From positions 62,001-126,000 of the forward strand of contig NZ_LAIJ01000002.1 in the NCBI RefSeq assembly GCF_001449115.1: a DNA stretch of 64,000 bases, given 5' to 3'. A model generated the notes under the pieces. It had not been told where the DNA came from. It did no database searches and saw only the letters and a program-made list of their open reading frames with translations. Source of the DNA: Occallatibacter gabretensis. Lineage in GTDB: Bacteria > Acidobacteriota > Terriglobia > Terriglobales > Acidobacteriaceae. Shown here piece after piece: positions 34,417 through 43,895 of the stretch; positions within the stretch are counted from its first letter, which is position 1, and each line of letters begins with the position of its first letter. The position numbers and the translations under genes are program-made.

Positions 34417-35193
34417 ATGGCAAAGAGCCTCTTTGATTTAAGTGGCCGTGTGGCCGTGGTGATGGGCGGAACGACGGGCCTGGGCCATGCGATTGCAATT
34501 GGGCTGGCCGAGGCCGGCGCGGATGTGGTGGCGAGTTCGCGGCGCGCGGAGCAGGTGGAGATGGTGGCGGGTGAGATGGAAGCGCTGGGACGCAGGACGT
34601 TGCGCGCTACGAGCGATGTGACGGATCGCGGAACATTGGAGGCGTTGCGCAATGCGGTGATGGCGGAGTTTGGGAAAGTTGACATATTGGTGAATGCGGC
34701 TGGTGTGACGCACAAGGCTCCGACGCTGGAAGAGACTGAAGCGGAGTGGGCGCGGGTGATGGATACCAACCTGACGGGGACGCTGCGTGCCTGCCAGGTG
34801 TTTGCGCCGGGAATGGTGAAGGCGGGATATGGGCGGATTATCAATATTGCTTCGCTGAGCACCTTTGCGGGATTCAAGGAAGTGGCGGCGTATTGCGCGA
34901 GCAAGGCGGGGATCGGCTCGCTGACGCAGGTGCTGGCGATTGAGCTGGCGACTCACGGCGTGAATGTGAATGCGATTGCGCCGGGGGTTTTTCCGACGCC
35001 GTTGAACCGGGCGATTGTGGAAGGGACGGCGCGCGGGGCGGAGCTGAAGATGCGGACGCCGATGGGACGGTTTGGCGAAGCGAAGGAAGTGGCGGGTACG
35101 GCCGTGTATCTTGCTTCCGAGGCGGCGAGTTTTGTGACAGGCGAGATTATTGCGGTGGATGGCGGATTTTTGGCGAGTGCGGTAAACCAGTAG
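34417..35193 (+). CDS. SDR oxidoreductase, gluconate 5-dehydrogenase/KduD-like
   Basis: This 258-residue short-chain dehydrogenase starts at ATG 34417 (AGAGGAA upstream). It has the Rossmann motif GGTTGLGHAIA, NAAG (VNAAGVTH), the catalytic Ser in NIASLST and YxxxK in AYCASKAG. Such enzymes interconvert ketogluconates or 2,5-diketo-deoxygluconate. It heads the plus-strand operon with mannonate dehydratase. A hairpin straddles its stop codon. Confidence 0.88.
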   Translation: MAKSLFDLSGRVAVVMGGTTGLGHAIAIGLAEAGADVVASSRRAEQVEMVAGEMEALGRRTLRATSDVTDRGTLEALRNAVMAEFGKVDILVNAAGVTHKAPTLEETEAEWARVMDTNLTGTLRACQVFAPGMVKAGYGRIINIASLSTFAGFKEVAAYCASKAGIGSLTQVLAIELATHGVNVNAIAPGVFPTPLNRAIVEGTARGAELKMRTPMGRFGEAKEVAGTAVYLASEAASFVTGEIIAVDGGFLASAVNQ

Positions 35194-35204
35194 TACTGGT
35201 TTAC
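35182..35204. repeat. perfect 10-bp hairpin across the SDR stop codon
   Basis: GTAAACCAGT (35182-35191) and ACTGGTTTAC (35195-35204) pair perfectly around the triloop AGT. The TAG stop codon (35191-35193) lies in the loop region. No T-run follows, so it is not a canonical terminator; it might stabilise or attenuate the SDR mRNA before the next gene. Confidence 0.75.
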
Positions 35205-35207
35205 GAC

Positions 35208-35239
35208 GGGACTGTGGGACTCAGGGACTAAGGAACTAA
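35208..35239. repeat. four tandem copies of an 8-bp GGGACTNN unit
   Basis: GGGACTGT, GGGACTCA, GGGACTAA and GGAACTAA run head to tail from 35208 to 35239, the last with one mismatch. They fill most of the gap between the SDR and mannonate dehydratase genes, right after the hairpin and just before the ribosome-binding site. Confidence 0.7.
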
Positions 35240-35255
35240 AGCTCGGAGAGATGTT

Positions 35256-36464
35256 GTGAAGATTACGAATGCGTATGTGAATATCACCTCGCCGGGGCGG
35301 AATTTTGTGACGCTGAAGGTCGAGACCGATGAGGGGATTTACGGGCTGGGAGATGGCACGCTGAATGGGCGCGAGATGGCTGTTGCCAGCTACCTGACGG
35401 AGCATGTGATTCCATGCCTGATTGGGCGCGATCCGTTTCAGACCGAAGACATCTGGCAGTATCTGTATCGCGGGGTGTATTGGCGGCGCGGGCCGGTGAC
35501 GATGAGTGCGATTGCCGCGGTGGACGTGGCGTTGTGGGACATCAAGGGCAAGGCGTTGAATACTCCTGTGTACAATCTGCTGGGCGGCAAGAGCCGCGAC
35601 GGCGTGCTGGTGTATTGCCACGCCTTTGGAAAGGATACGGAAGCGGCGCTGGACGATGTGGCGGCGCATCAGGAGCTGGGGTACAAGGCAATCCGTGTGC
35701 AGAGCGGCGTGGCTGGGCTGAAGAGTACCTATGGAGTATCGAAGGGCGGCGGACGATATGAGCCGGCGGAGCGCGGGCTGCCGAGTGAATATGAATGGGC
35801 TACTGAGCCGTATCTTCGTTCCACTCCGAAGCTATTTGAAAAAGTGAGAGAAAGATTTGGTGAGGATCTGCACCTGCTGCATGATTGCCACCACCGGTTG
35901 ACGCCGATTGAGGCGGCGCGGCTGGGCAAGGAGCTGGAGCCGTATCATCTCTTCTGGATGGAAGATCCTACGCCGGCAGAGTTACAGGAAGGCTTTAAGT
36001 TGATCCGCGAGCATACGGTGACACCGATTGCGGTGGGCGAGGTGCTGAATTCGATCTGGGACTCGCATGACCTGATTCGCAACCAGTGGATTGATTACAT
36101 TCGCACGACGATTGTGCATGGCGGCGGACTCACAGCGATGAAGAAGCTTGCGGATTTTGCGGAGCTGTATCACGTGCGTACAGGATGCCATGGGGCGACG
36201 GATCTCTCGCCGGTGACGATGGCGGCGGCGCTGCATTTTGGTTTGGCTATTCATAACTTCGGGATACAGGAACACATGCCGCATACGGAGGAGACGGATG
36301 CGGTGTTTCCGCATGCGTACACGTATGCGGATGGATATATGCATCCGGGAGAGAAGCCGGGGCTGGGCGTGGACCTGGATGAGACGCTCGCCGGCAAGTA
36401 TCCGTATCATCGGGCTTATCTGCCGGTGAATCGAAAGCTGGATGGAACATTAACCGATTGGTAG
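35256..36464 (+). CDS. manD: D-mannonate dehydratase, enolase superfamily
   Basis: This 402-residue protein has the length and sequence of the ManD family. Metal ligands are seen at LLHDCHHR (Asp), FWMEDPTP (Glu) and AVGEVLNS (Glu), and the catalytic segment [17 protein letters not shown] follows. It dehydrates D-mannonate to KDG. Translation starts at GTG 35256 with CGGAGAG upstream. With KDG kinase and KDPG aldolase it completes the hexuronate branch to central metabolism. Confidence 0.92.
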   Translation: MKITNAYVNITSPGRNFVTLKVETDEGIYGLGDGTLNGREMAVASYLTEHVIPCLIGRDPFQTEDIWQYLYRGVYWRRGPVTMSAIAAVDVALWDIKGKALNTPVYNLLGGKSRDGVLVYCHAFGKDTEAALDDVAAHQELGYKAIRVQSGVAGLKSTYGVSKGGGRYEPAERGLPSEYEWATEPYLRSTPKLFEKVRERFGEDLHLLHDCHHRLTPIEAARLGKELEPYHLFWMEDPTPAELQEGFKLIREHTVTPIAVGEVLNSIWDSHDLIRNQWIDYIRTTIVHGGGLTAMKKLADFAELYHVRTGCHGATDLSPVTMAAALHFGLAIHNFGIQEHMPHTEETDAVFPHAYTYADGYMHPGEKPGLGVDLDETLAGKYPYHRAYLPVNRKLDGTLTDW

Positions 36465-36471
36465 AGGGATA

Positions 36472-37614
36472 ATGACTGCGCGGAAATTACGGATGGGAAT
36501 GGTGGGCGGCGGGCCGGGTGCGTTTATCGGACCGGTGCACCGGATGGCTGCTGAGCTTGATGGTCGGATTGAGTTGGTAGCGGGCGCGTTTTCTTCTTCA
36601 GCGGAGAAGGCGAAGGCTGCGGCTGCGATGTACCGGATCGATCCTGCGCGGGCATATGTGAGCTGGGAGGAGATGCTTGCTGCTGAGAAGCAGCGAGAGG
36701 ATGGCATCGACTTTGTGGTGATTACCACACCGAACCATCTGCATCTGCCAATTGCGAAGGCGGCGCTGGACGCGGGTTTTCCTGTTGTGAGTGATAAGCC
36801 GGCAACTGCGACCTACGACGAGGTTCTGGAGTTGGAGCGAGTGGTTGCTGCTGCCGGGCTGCCATATGCGCTGACGCATACGTATGCGGGCTATTCGCTG
36901 GTGCGCGAGGCGCGGGCGATCTGCGCGAGTGGCGCGCTGGGAAAGATTCGCAAGATTGCGGTGGATTATCTGCAGGGCTGGTTGAGTGCGCCGATTGAGG
37001 GAACGGGACAGAAGCAGGCGGAGTGGCGTGTGGACCCGAAACTGAGCGGGCCCGGTGGTGCGATTGGCGATATTGGGACGCATGCATTTCATCTTGTGGA
37101 GTATGTGACGGGGCTGGATGTAACTGGAATTTATGCGTCTCTGCGCAGCGTGATTCCGACGCGTAAGGTGGATGATGATTGCACGGCACTTCTGAAGCTG
37201 GATAACGGAGCGGAAGGTGTGCTGCTGGTTTCACAGATTGCAACGGGCGAGGGAAACAATCCGCGGCTGCGAGTGTATGGCGAGAAGGCTTCGCTGCACT
37301 GGGAGCAGGAGGACCCGAATCATCTGCGCATCCGGCCGGCGAGTGGGCCGGAAGAGATTCGCCATGCTGCCGGTGCGTATCTCAGCGCCGACGCGCGAGC
37401 CGTGACCCGGTTGCCGGGTGGACATCCCGAAGGCTATCTCGAAGCCTTTGCGGTGTTGTATCGCGAGTTTGCGGATTGGCTTGAGGCATGGAAGGCTGAC
37501 AAGTCGGCAAAGCCTCCGGCGACACTGCCGGGGATTCGTGCCGGGGTGCGTGGAATGCGGTTTATTGAGCGGGCGATTACGAGTAATGCGAGCGGAAATT
37601 GGATTGAGTTCTGA
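36472..37614 (+). CDS. Gfo/Idh/MocA family oxidoreductase
   Basis: This 380-residue NAD(P)-dependent dehydrogenase has an N-terminal Rossmann domain (MGMVGGGPGAFIGPVHRMA), the conserved SDKPATAT (EKP motif variant DKP) and a C-terminal alpha/beta domain with GGAIGDIGTHAFHLVEYVTG. Family members act on sugars and polyols. The substrate is unknown; position suggests an aldonate or uronate derivative. It starts 8 bp after the ManD stop. Confidence 0.88.
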   Translation: MTARKLRMGMVGGGPGAFIGPVHRMAAELDGRIELVAGAFSSSAEKAKAAAAMYRIDPARAYVSWEEMLAAEKQREDGIDFVVITTPNHLHLPIAKAALDAGFPVVSDKPATATYDEVLELERVVAAAGLPYALTHTYAGYSLVREARAICASGALGKIRKIAVDYLQGWLSAPIEGTGQKQAEWRVDPKLSGPGGAIGDIGTHAFHLVEYVTGLDVTGIYASLRSVIPTRKVDDDCTALLKLDNGAEGVLLVSQIATGEGNNPRLRVYGEKASLHWEQEDPNHLRIRPASGPEEIRHAAGAYLSADARAVTRLPGGHPEGYLEAFAVLYREFADWLEAWKADKSAKPPATLPGIRAGVRGMRFIERAITSNASGNWIEF

Positions 37615-37623
37615 GGGATTGCG

Positions 37624-38670
37624 ATGAAGACGATTAAAGGACCGGGGATTTTTCTGGCGCAGTTTGCGGGCGATGAAGCGCCGTTCAATACGCTTGCCAA
37701 TCTTACCGAATGGGCAGCAAACTTGGGCTTTGTAGGCGTGCAGATTCCCACGTGGGACAAGCGGCTTTTCGACCTGCAGCGCGCGGCGGAGAGCCAGGAA
37801 TATTGTGATGAAATTTTAGGCACAGTTCGCGCGGCGGGACTGGAAGTGACGGAGCTTTCAACGCATCTGCAGGGGCAGTTAGTTGCGAGCCATCCGGCAT
37901 ACGACACCATGATGGAGGGTTTTGCGCCGGCGGGACTCGACGCGAAGGCGCGGCAGACGTGGGCGGTGCAGCAGTTGCATTGGGCTGCGAAGGCAAGTTG
38001 GCGGATGGGATTGACGGCGCATGCGACCTTCTCCGGCGCGCTGGCGTGGCCGTTTTTTTACCCGTGGCCGCAACGGCCCGCGGGGCTGATGGAAGAGGCC
38101 TTTGCGGAGCTAGGGCGGCGATGGCTGCCGATCCTGAATGCGTTTGATGAGGCGGGCGTGGATGCGTGCTTCGAACTGCATCCGGGCGAAGATCTGCACG
38201 ATGGCGCAACATTCGAGCGCTTTCTGGATGTGGTGGAGGGACACAAGCGGGCGAACATTCTCTACGATCCGAGCCACATGGTGCTGCAGCAGATGGATTA
38301 TCTCGCGTTTCTGGACCTGTATCACGAGCGCGTGCGGGCTTTCCATGTGAAAGATGCTGAGTTTAATCCGACGGGGAAGGCTGGCGTGTATGGCGGCTAC
38401 CTGCCGTGGATCGAGAGGCCGGGAAGGTTCCGGTCGCTTGGTGATGGGCAGGTGGATTTCGGCGGGATTTTCTCGAAGCTGGCGCAGTATGACTATCCCG
38501 GCTGGGCAGTGCTGGAGTGGGAGTGCTGCATCAAGCATCCGGAGCAGGGGGCTGCGGAGGGTGCTCCGTTTATTGAGAGCCACATCATTCGCGTGACGGA
38601 AAAGGCGTTTGACGATTTTGCGGGCGCGGGTTCGGATAAGGAAAAGAATCTGCGGATTCTGGGGATTTAG
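37624..38670 (+). CDS. sugar phosphate isomerase/epimerase, TIM barrel
   Basis: This 348-residue protein is of the xylose-isomerase-like/AP-endonuclease-2 TIM-barrel family. Metal-binding acids are likely in ACFELHPGED, ILYDPSHMVLQQ, AFHVKDAEF and VLEWECCIKHPEQG. It is 10 bp after the Gfo/Idh gene and pairs with it as in many Gfo/Idh-isomerase clusters that handle inositols or keto-sugars. Reaction not assignable. Confidence 0.88.
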   Translation: MKTIKGPGIFLAQFAGDEAPFNTLANLTEWAANLGFVGVQIPTWDKRLFDLQRAAESQEYCDEILGTVRAAGLEVTELSTHLQGQLVASHPAYDTMMEGFAPAGLDAKARQTWAVQQLHWAAKASWRMGLTAHATFSGALAWPFFYPWPQRPAGLMEEAFAELGRRWLPILNAFDEAGVDACFELHPGEDLHDGATFERFLDVVEGHKRANILYDPSHMVLQQMDYLAFLDLYHERVRAFHVKDAEFNPTGKAGVYGGYLPWIERPGRFRSLGDGQVDFGGIFSKLAQYDYPGWAVLEWECCIKHPEQGAAEGAPFIESHIIRVTEKAFDDFAGAGSDKEKNLRILGI

Positions 38671-38676
38671 GAATTT

Positions 38677-40200
38677 ATGGATACGTTGCAATTGGATGGA
38701 CAGCCGCTGAGCCTGACGGAGATTGAAGCGGTTGCGCTGGACGGATGCCGCGTGGAGATTGCCGCGGCGGCGCGGGAGCGCATGGCGGCGGGGCGCGCGC
38801 TGATTGAGCAAATTCTGGCGACTGGGCAGACGGTGTATGGCGTGAACACCGGCTTTGGCAAGCTGGCCGACGTGCGCATTCCCGCGGACAAGCTCGCGCA
38901 GTTGCAGACGAACCTGGTGCGGAGCCATGCGGGCGGGCTAGGGAATCCGCTGGCCGAAGGCGAGGCACGCGCGATGCTGCTGTTACGCGCGAATGTGCTG
39001 GCGAAGGGATTCAGCGGAAACAGGTTGGAGGTTGTCGATCTGCTGGCGGCGATGCTGAATGCGGGCGTGACGCCGGTAATTCCTGAACGCGGTTCGGTGG
39101 GCGCGAGCGGCGATCTGGCTCCGCTGGCGCACTTGGCGCTGGTGGTGATTGGCGAGGGTGAGGCGTTCTACAAAGACGAACGGGTTGTGGGTGGTGAAGC
39201 TCTGACGCGCGCAGGGTTGAAGCCGGTTCAGTTGGCCGCAAAAGAAGGTCTGGCGCTACTGAATGGCACGCAGGCCATGACGGCTGTTGGTGCGTTGGCT
39301 GTGGCGCGGGCGCAAAGGCTGGTGCGGTTGGCGGACGTTGCCGGCGCGATGAGTCTGGAGGCGTTGATGGGCACGCCTGCGGCCTTCGATGAGCGGATTC
39401 ACACGGCACGTCCGCATAAGGGGCAGATTGCTGCAGCAGCGCATCTGATGGGATTGCTTGCGGGGTCTGAGATTCGGGAATCGCACCGCATGGGCGATAC
39501 GCGCGTGCAGGATGCGTATTGCCTGCGCTGCATGCCGCAGGTGCATGGCGCGGTGCGCGGCGTGCTGGATCATGTGACGGGTGTGCTGGAGACGGAAGCT
39601 GGTTCCGCTACGGATAATCCTCTTGTTTTTCCGGGTGCTGAACAACTTGAGGACGGAGTGATCTCAGGCGGGAACTTTCATGGCGCCCCACTGGCGTATG
39701 CATTTGACTATGCGGCCTTGGCGCTGACAGATCTGGCGAGCATTACCGAGCGGCGCATTGACCGGCTGCTGAATCCGGATATCAATGAAGGGCTGCCGGC
39801 ATTTCTCTCGGGCGATCCGGGGCTTTCGTCGGGGTTCATGATGGCGCAGATTGTGGCGGCGGCATTGATTAACGAGTGTCAGGTGCTGGCCACGCCGTCT
39901 TCAACGGGGAGCATTCCCACAGATGGCGGCAAGGAAGACCATGTCTCGATGGGCATGACAGGCGCGCTGAAGCTAAGGCAGATTGTGGAGAATGCGGAGC
40001 GAGTGGTGGGCATTGAGCTGATGTGCGCGGCGCAGGCGCTGGAGTTCCGCAGGCCGTTGAAGTCGAGCGCGGCGGTGGAAGGTGCGTACGGCGCGGTACG
40101 CGCGGTGGTGACTCGGCTGGGCGAAGATCGCGTGTTGTCCGGCGATATGGAAGCGATGGCGCGTTCGGTGCGGGGTGGCGCTTTCCGCGAGTGGTGCTGA
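38677..40200 (+). CDS. hutH: histidine ammonia-lyase
   Basis: This 507-residue protein has the MIO-forming Ala-Ser-Gly in GSVGASGDLAPLAH and the family features GVNTGFGKLADVRI, QTNLVRSHAGG and SATDNPLVF. It deaminates L-histidine to urocanate. It is the last gene of the hexuronate plus-strand operon, only 7 bp from the preceding gene. No hutU, hutI, hutF or hutG is near. A phenylalanine/tyrosine or aminomutase activity is possible in principle, but the sequence looks like a standard HutH. Its stop codon abuts that of rbsK directly. Confidence 0.9.
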   Translation: MDTLQLDGQPLSLTEIEAVALDGCRVEIAAAARERMAAGRALIEQILATGQTVYGVNTGFGKLADVRIPADKLAQLQTNLVRSHAGGLGNPLAEGEARAMLLLRANVLAKGFSGNRLEVVDLLAAMLNAGVTPVIPERGSVGASGDLAPLAHLALVVIGEGEAFYKDERVVGGEALTRAGLKPVQLAAKEGLALLNGTQAMTAVGALAVARAQRLVRLADVAGAMSLEALMGTPAAFDERIHTARPHKGQIAAAAHLMGLLAGSEIRESHRMGDTRVQDAYCLRCMPQVHGAVRGVLDHVTGVLETEAGSATDNPLVFPGAEQLEDGVISGGNFHGAPLAYAFDYAALALTDLASITERRIDRLLNPDINEGLPAFLSGDPGLSSGFMMAQIVAAALINECQVLATPSSTGSIPTDGGKEDHVSMGMTGALKLRQIVENAERVVGIELMCAAQALEFRRPLKSSAAVEGAYGAVRAVVTRLGEDRVLSGDMEAMARSVRGGAFREWC

Positions 40201-41115
40201 TTAGCTCTGTGCAGCGAGGAATGCGTCGACTTCGGCGCGCGCAGGCATGGAGGCTTGAGCGCCTCTGCGCGTAACGGAAATGGCTGCGGCAGCGGAGGCG
40301 AAGCGTGCGGCGTCTGTGGGTGAAGTTCCTTCGAGAAGCGAGACGGCAAAGGCTCCGTTGAAGCAGTCACCTGCGGCAACGGTATCGATGGCTTCGACGT
40401 GGAACGCCGGAATCCATGAAGATTCTCCAGCAGATGTGGCGATATAAACGCCTTCCGCACCACGCTTGAGAGCGACGCCGTGTACGCCGCGTGCCAGCAG
40501 TTGTTTGGCTGCGGTTTCGGGCGGAAACCCATTGCCAGAGTAGAGTCCGAGCTCGGTTTCGTTGGGTGTGAACCAGGCGAGCTGCGGCCAGATGGTTTCC
40601 GGCAAGGACGCGGCGGGCGCGGGATCGAGGATGACGGGCACTTGTGCCGCAGCGCAGAGCTCGCAGGCGGCGAGTACAGTGTCGAGCGGAATTTCGAGCT
40701 GCAGGAGAACGATGCCGGCGGCTTGAATGAGCTTGGTATGTTGGCGGATGAGTTCGGAAGTGACTGCGCCGTTGGCTCCGGGCACGACGACGATGCTGTT
40801 CTGGCCGTTGTCCGCAACCTGAATCTGCGCTACGCCGGAAGGGCCGGGAACGCGAGCGACCGCTCTGGTATCGACGGCGGCGCTTGCAAGATTGCTGAGC
40901 AGGGCTTCGCCGAAGACGTCATTGCCGACAGCTCCGATCATCTGAACATGTGCGCCAAGGCGCGCAGCCGCGACAGCCTGATTGGCGCCTTTGCCACCGG
41001 GCGTGGTGGCGAAGTCCGTGCCGGTGAGGGTTTGGCCTGCGAGCGGAATACGTGGCGTGCGGGCCACGAGATCCATGTTGATGCTGCCAATGACGACGAT
41101 GGGCTTCGTGAACAT
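40201..41115 (-). CDS. rbsK: ribokinase
   Basis: This 304-residue PfkB kinase has GSINMDLVAR, GGKGANQAVAAARLG and the ATP/catalytic motif DTVAAGDCFNGAFA (AAGD in place of GAGD, with the catalytic Asp kept). ATG 41115 is chosen; the upstream frame (to 41406) lies within the transporter gene. It phosphorylates ribose to ribose-5-phosphate. It is downstream of a sugar transporter (11 bp), which fits ribose uptake. Confidence 0.88.
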   Translation of the reverse strand: MFTKPIVVIGSINMDLVARTPRIPLAGQTLTGTDFATTPGGKGANQAVAAARLGAHVQMIGAVGNDVFGEALLSNLASAAVDTRAVARVPGPSGVAQIQVADNGQNSIVVVPGANGAVTSELIRQHTKLIQAAGIVLLQLEIPLDTVLAACELCAAAQVPVILDPAPAASLPETIWPQLAWFTPNETELGLYSGNGFPPETAAKQLLARGVHGVALKRGAEGVYIATSAGESSWIPAFHVEAIDTVAAGDCFNGAFAVSLLEGTSPTDAARFASAAAAISVTRRGAQASMPARAEVDAFLAAQS

Positions 41116-41126
41116 CTGTGAGCCTT

Positions 41127-42143
41127 TTAGTGAAGTGGCGCGAGCGCAATCGAACTGAGGCCGAGCAGGAAGAAGACAAACATGAAGAAGAGCAGAAGCT
41201 TTGCGGAGGGGGGCGAGCCTGCGAATTCGCGCCAGATGAAGACGCCCCAGAAGGCCGAAACCATGGTGGCTCCCTGGCCGATGGAGTAGGAGACGGCGGG
41301 GCCGACGAAGTGGGTTTGTGAAGCGACGAAGTTGGCAATTGCGCCGGTAGCCCAGATGGCTCCGCCGACCCAGCCTGCTACGTGCCAGCCGAAGGGAGCA
41401 GACCAATAGCCGCTGAGGGAGACGGGCGGCTTGCCGTCGAGCGGGCGGGCCATGAGCGCGAGATTGGCAGGAATGGTGCTGATGAGCACTCCGATGGCGA
41501 AGAAGAATGCTATTGCATAAGGGCCTGGCCAGAATGGGGTGATTCCGCCGGGCATGACGACCACGATACCCATGGCATGGGCGACGAGCGGATAAAAGCT
41601 GCCCATGAGCAGGCCGGCGATAAGCGAGAGAACAATGCCGCGCTTAGTAGCGGCCTTGGCGCTCTGCTCGCGTTTGCGATAAGCAGCCGCGTCAAGAACA
41701 ATGGCAACGGTCACCAGCGCGACTCCGCCGAAGAGTAGCGTCGGATTCGCCGCCGGGTGGACGATGTAGCTGGAGATTGTGCCGACAATGAGGGCTAGAC
41801 CGATGCCGACGGGAAAGGCGACAGCGAGACCGGCAACATCGATTGCTGCGACAAGCAGCAGGTTAGCGATGTTGAAGATGATGCCACCGCAAATTGCGTA
41901 AGCGATCGTATCTCCTGATGCATTCTTCACTGCGTCAAGGAATGGAAGGCCCAAGTGTGGCACGCTGCCCGCGGTCAGTCCCCAGATCACGGCTCCAGCA
42001 GTGAGGCCGATCACGTAATCCCAGTAGAAGAGCTGGAAGCGGAAGCCGGGTGCGAGCTTGAGCGTGTTAGCCCATGATCCCCAGCAGATCATGCTGAGGA
42101 ACATGAGCAGAAGCGCGGCCTGGTAGGTCTGTGGGATGAACAT
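41127..42143 (-). CDS. GRP-family sugar transporter (RhaT/GlcU-like)
   Basis: This 338-residue protein has ten hydrophobic helices. The N-terminus (LLMFLSMICWGSWANTLKLA) and the duplicated five-helix plan match GRP/ureide permease sugar transporters. It starts 3 bp after etfA and precedes rbsK, so it probably imports ribose or a related sugar by ion symport. Confidence 0.85.
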   Translation of the reverse strand: MFIPQTYQAALLLMFLSMICWGSWANTLKLAPGFRFQLFYWDYVIGLTAGAVIWGLTAGSVPHLGLPFLDAVKNASGDTIAYAICGGIIFNIANLLLVAAIDVAGLAVAFPVGIGLALIVGTISSYIVHPAANPTLLFGGVALVTVAIVLDAAAYRKREQSAKAATKRGIVLSLIAGLLMGSFYPLVAHAMGIVVVMPGGITPFWPGPYAIAFFFAIGVLISTIPANLALMARPLDGKPPVSLSGYWSAPFGWHVAGWVGGAIWATGAIANFVASQTHFVGPAVSYSIGQGATMVSAFWGVFIWREFAGSPPSAKLLLFFMFVFFLLGLSSIALAPLH

Positions 42144-42146
42144 GGT

Positions 42147-43115
42147 TTATTTCGCAGACTTGATGGCTTCGGTAAGTGCGGGGACTACTTCGAAAAGGTC
42201 GCCGACGATGCCGTAATCCGCAACTTCGAAGATGGGCGCGTCGGGGTCTTTGTTGATAGCAACAATACATTGCGAGGCCTTCATGCCGACCAGGTGTTGG
42301 ATTGCGCCGGAGATGCCTACTGCCAGATAAAGCTTGGGCGCAACAGTCTGGCCGCTGCTGCCGACCTGGCGCTCCATGGGGAGCCAGCCGTTGTCGCAGA
42401 TGGGACGCGAAGCGGCTAGCTCCGCGCCGAGTGCTGCGGCTAGATCCTGCACGAGCGGGAGGTTGTCGGCTTCCTTGATGCCTCGGCCTACGCTGACGAT
42501 GAGCGGAGCAGAGGAGAGATCGACGGTTTGCGCTGAGGCGCGGAAAGGCGCGCCGGGCTTGGTGCGAATCTGCGATGGCTCAATGGTGGGTGCGAAGGTT
42601 GTGACGGATGCGGAGCCAACGGCAAGGGCATCGGCGCGGAAGGCTCCCGCTTGCACGGAGACGAAGCAGGGGCCGTCGCTCGCGTGCTTGTAGCTGCCGT
42701 TGAGGCGACCCTGCAAGAGTTGTCGCGTGAAGACTGGACCGGCAGCGATTCCGGTGACATCTCCGATGAGAACCTGATTCATGCGCGCTGCGAGTGCGGG
42801 CGCATAATCGCGGACCTGATACGTGTGCGGGAAGATGACATACGTTGCGGGATTGGCGGTAAGGAACTGATGCAGGGCAGACGTCCAGCCATCGGGCGTG
42901 TAGGCATTCAGCAGCGCGTGTTCGATACGTATAACTGCGGCGACTTGTTTTGCGGCAGCTTCTGCGGCGAGAGCTTCTGTGGATGAGCCAATGACGACTG
43001 CGTGGAGCGGAAGGCTGGTTTGCTCGGCGAGCGCGGTTCCTGCTGCGAGTGCTTCCCAACTGATGCGGCTGATGTGGCCGCCGTTTTCTTCAAGAATGAC
43101 AAAAATGGCGCTCAT
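42147..43115 (-). CDS. etfA: electron transfer flavoprotein alpha subunit
   Basis: This 322-residue protein has the C-terminal FAD-binding segment [19 protein letters not shown] then [11 protein letters not shown] and [19 protein letters not shown]. With EtfB it carries electrons from dehydrogenases to a quinone reductase. It overlaps etfB by 4 bp. Confidence 0.94.
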   Translation of the reverse strand: MSAIFVILEENGGHISRISWEALAAGTALAEQTSLPLHAVVIGSSTEALAAEAAAKQVAAVIRIEHALLNAYTPDGWTSALHQFLTANPATYVIFPHTYQVRDYAPALAARMNQVLIGDVTGIAAGPVFTRQLLQGRLNGSYKHASDGPCFVSVQAGAFRADALAVGSASVTTFAPTIEPSQIRTKPGAPFRASAQTVDLSSAPLIVSVGRGIKEADNLPLVQDLAAALGAELAASRPICDNGWLPMERQVGSSGQTVAPKLYLAVGISGAIQHLVGMKASQCIVAINKDPDAPIFEVADYGIVGDLFEVVPALTEAIKSAK

Positions 43116-43882
43116 ATAATGCGGGCCTCGAATTTCAATTTTTCGACAAGAGCTGCGGCGGCTTCCTTTGCGCTGCCGGACAGAATCTGTGTGGAGCGCT
43201 GCTTGGAAGGAAGCGCGATCTGCCCGAGTGTGACGGTTGGCGCGGATGACTGTCCGAGATCGGCGGCGCTGACGGCGCGGAATTCCTTGGTCTTGGCCTT
43301 CTTGATCCCCATGAGCGTGGCGTAGCGAAGCTTGTTGCCGCCGGATTGGATGGTGAGCACAGCGGGTGTGGGCAACTCGATCTCCTGGAACCAGCCGGCT
43401 TCGAGCTCTCGTTTCACCTTGAGTCCCGTCCCGGTAGCTTCAACATGCAGAATGAGCGAGGCATGTGGCAGGTTGAGCAGCTCGGCGAGGATAACGCCGG
43501 TCTGGCCGAGGCCCAGGTCTTCCGATTGCAGGCCGGTGAGGATGAGGTCGGGCGACTCGGGCTTGATGGCTTCAGCGATGAGTTTCGCAACGCCGAGGGC
43601 ATCGCGTGTGCCGAGATCATCCGCAGTGATGTGGATGGCGCGGTCTGCGCCTTTGGCGAGGGCTTCGCGGATGGTTGTGCCGACCCGCTCTGGCCCGGCG
43701 CTGAGGACGATGACTTCGCCGCCCTGGGCTTCCTTGAGGCGCAGCGCTTCTTCGAGAGCGTAGGCGTCGGGCTCGTTCATGGCGAACTGCAGGCCTGATT
43801 CTTCGATCCACTTGCCGGATGCGTCTATGCGGACGGGAGCGTCGCGATCGGGGACTTGTTTGATGGCTACAACGATTTTCAT
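43112..43882 (-). CDS. etfB: electron transfer flavoprotein beta subunit
   Basis: This 256-residue protein has KQVPDRDAPVRID at the N-terminus, AMNEPDAYALEEALRL and GLQSEDLGLGQTGVILAELL, all typical of EtfB. It binds AMP and completes the ETF heterodimer. It follows the membrane Fe-S oxidoreductase by 13 bp. Confidence 0.94.
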   Translation of the reverse strand: MKIVVAIKQVPDRDAPVRIDASGKWIEESGLQFAMNEPDAYALEEALRLKEAQGGEVIVLSAGPERVGTTIREALAKGADRAIHITADDLGTRDALGVAKLIAEAIKPESPDLILTGLQSEDLGLGQTGVILAELLNLPHASLILHVEATGTGLKVKRELEAGWFQEIELPTPAVLTIQSGGNKLRYATLMGIKKAKTKEFRAVSAADLGQSSAPTVTLGQIALPSKQRSTQILSGSAKEAAAALVEKLKFEARII

Positions 43883-43895
43883 CTGGGGAGTTTCC

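Noticed and set aside
39879..40817. 312-codon minus-strand frame
   Set aside because: It spans hutH and rbsK in a non-coding frame.
41116..41406. N-terminal extension of ribokinase
   Set aside because: The extra residues are encoded inside the transporter gene in another frame; ATG 41115 gives the family start.
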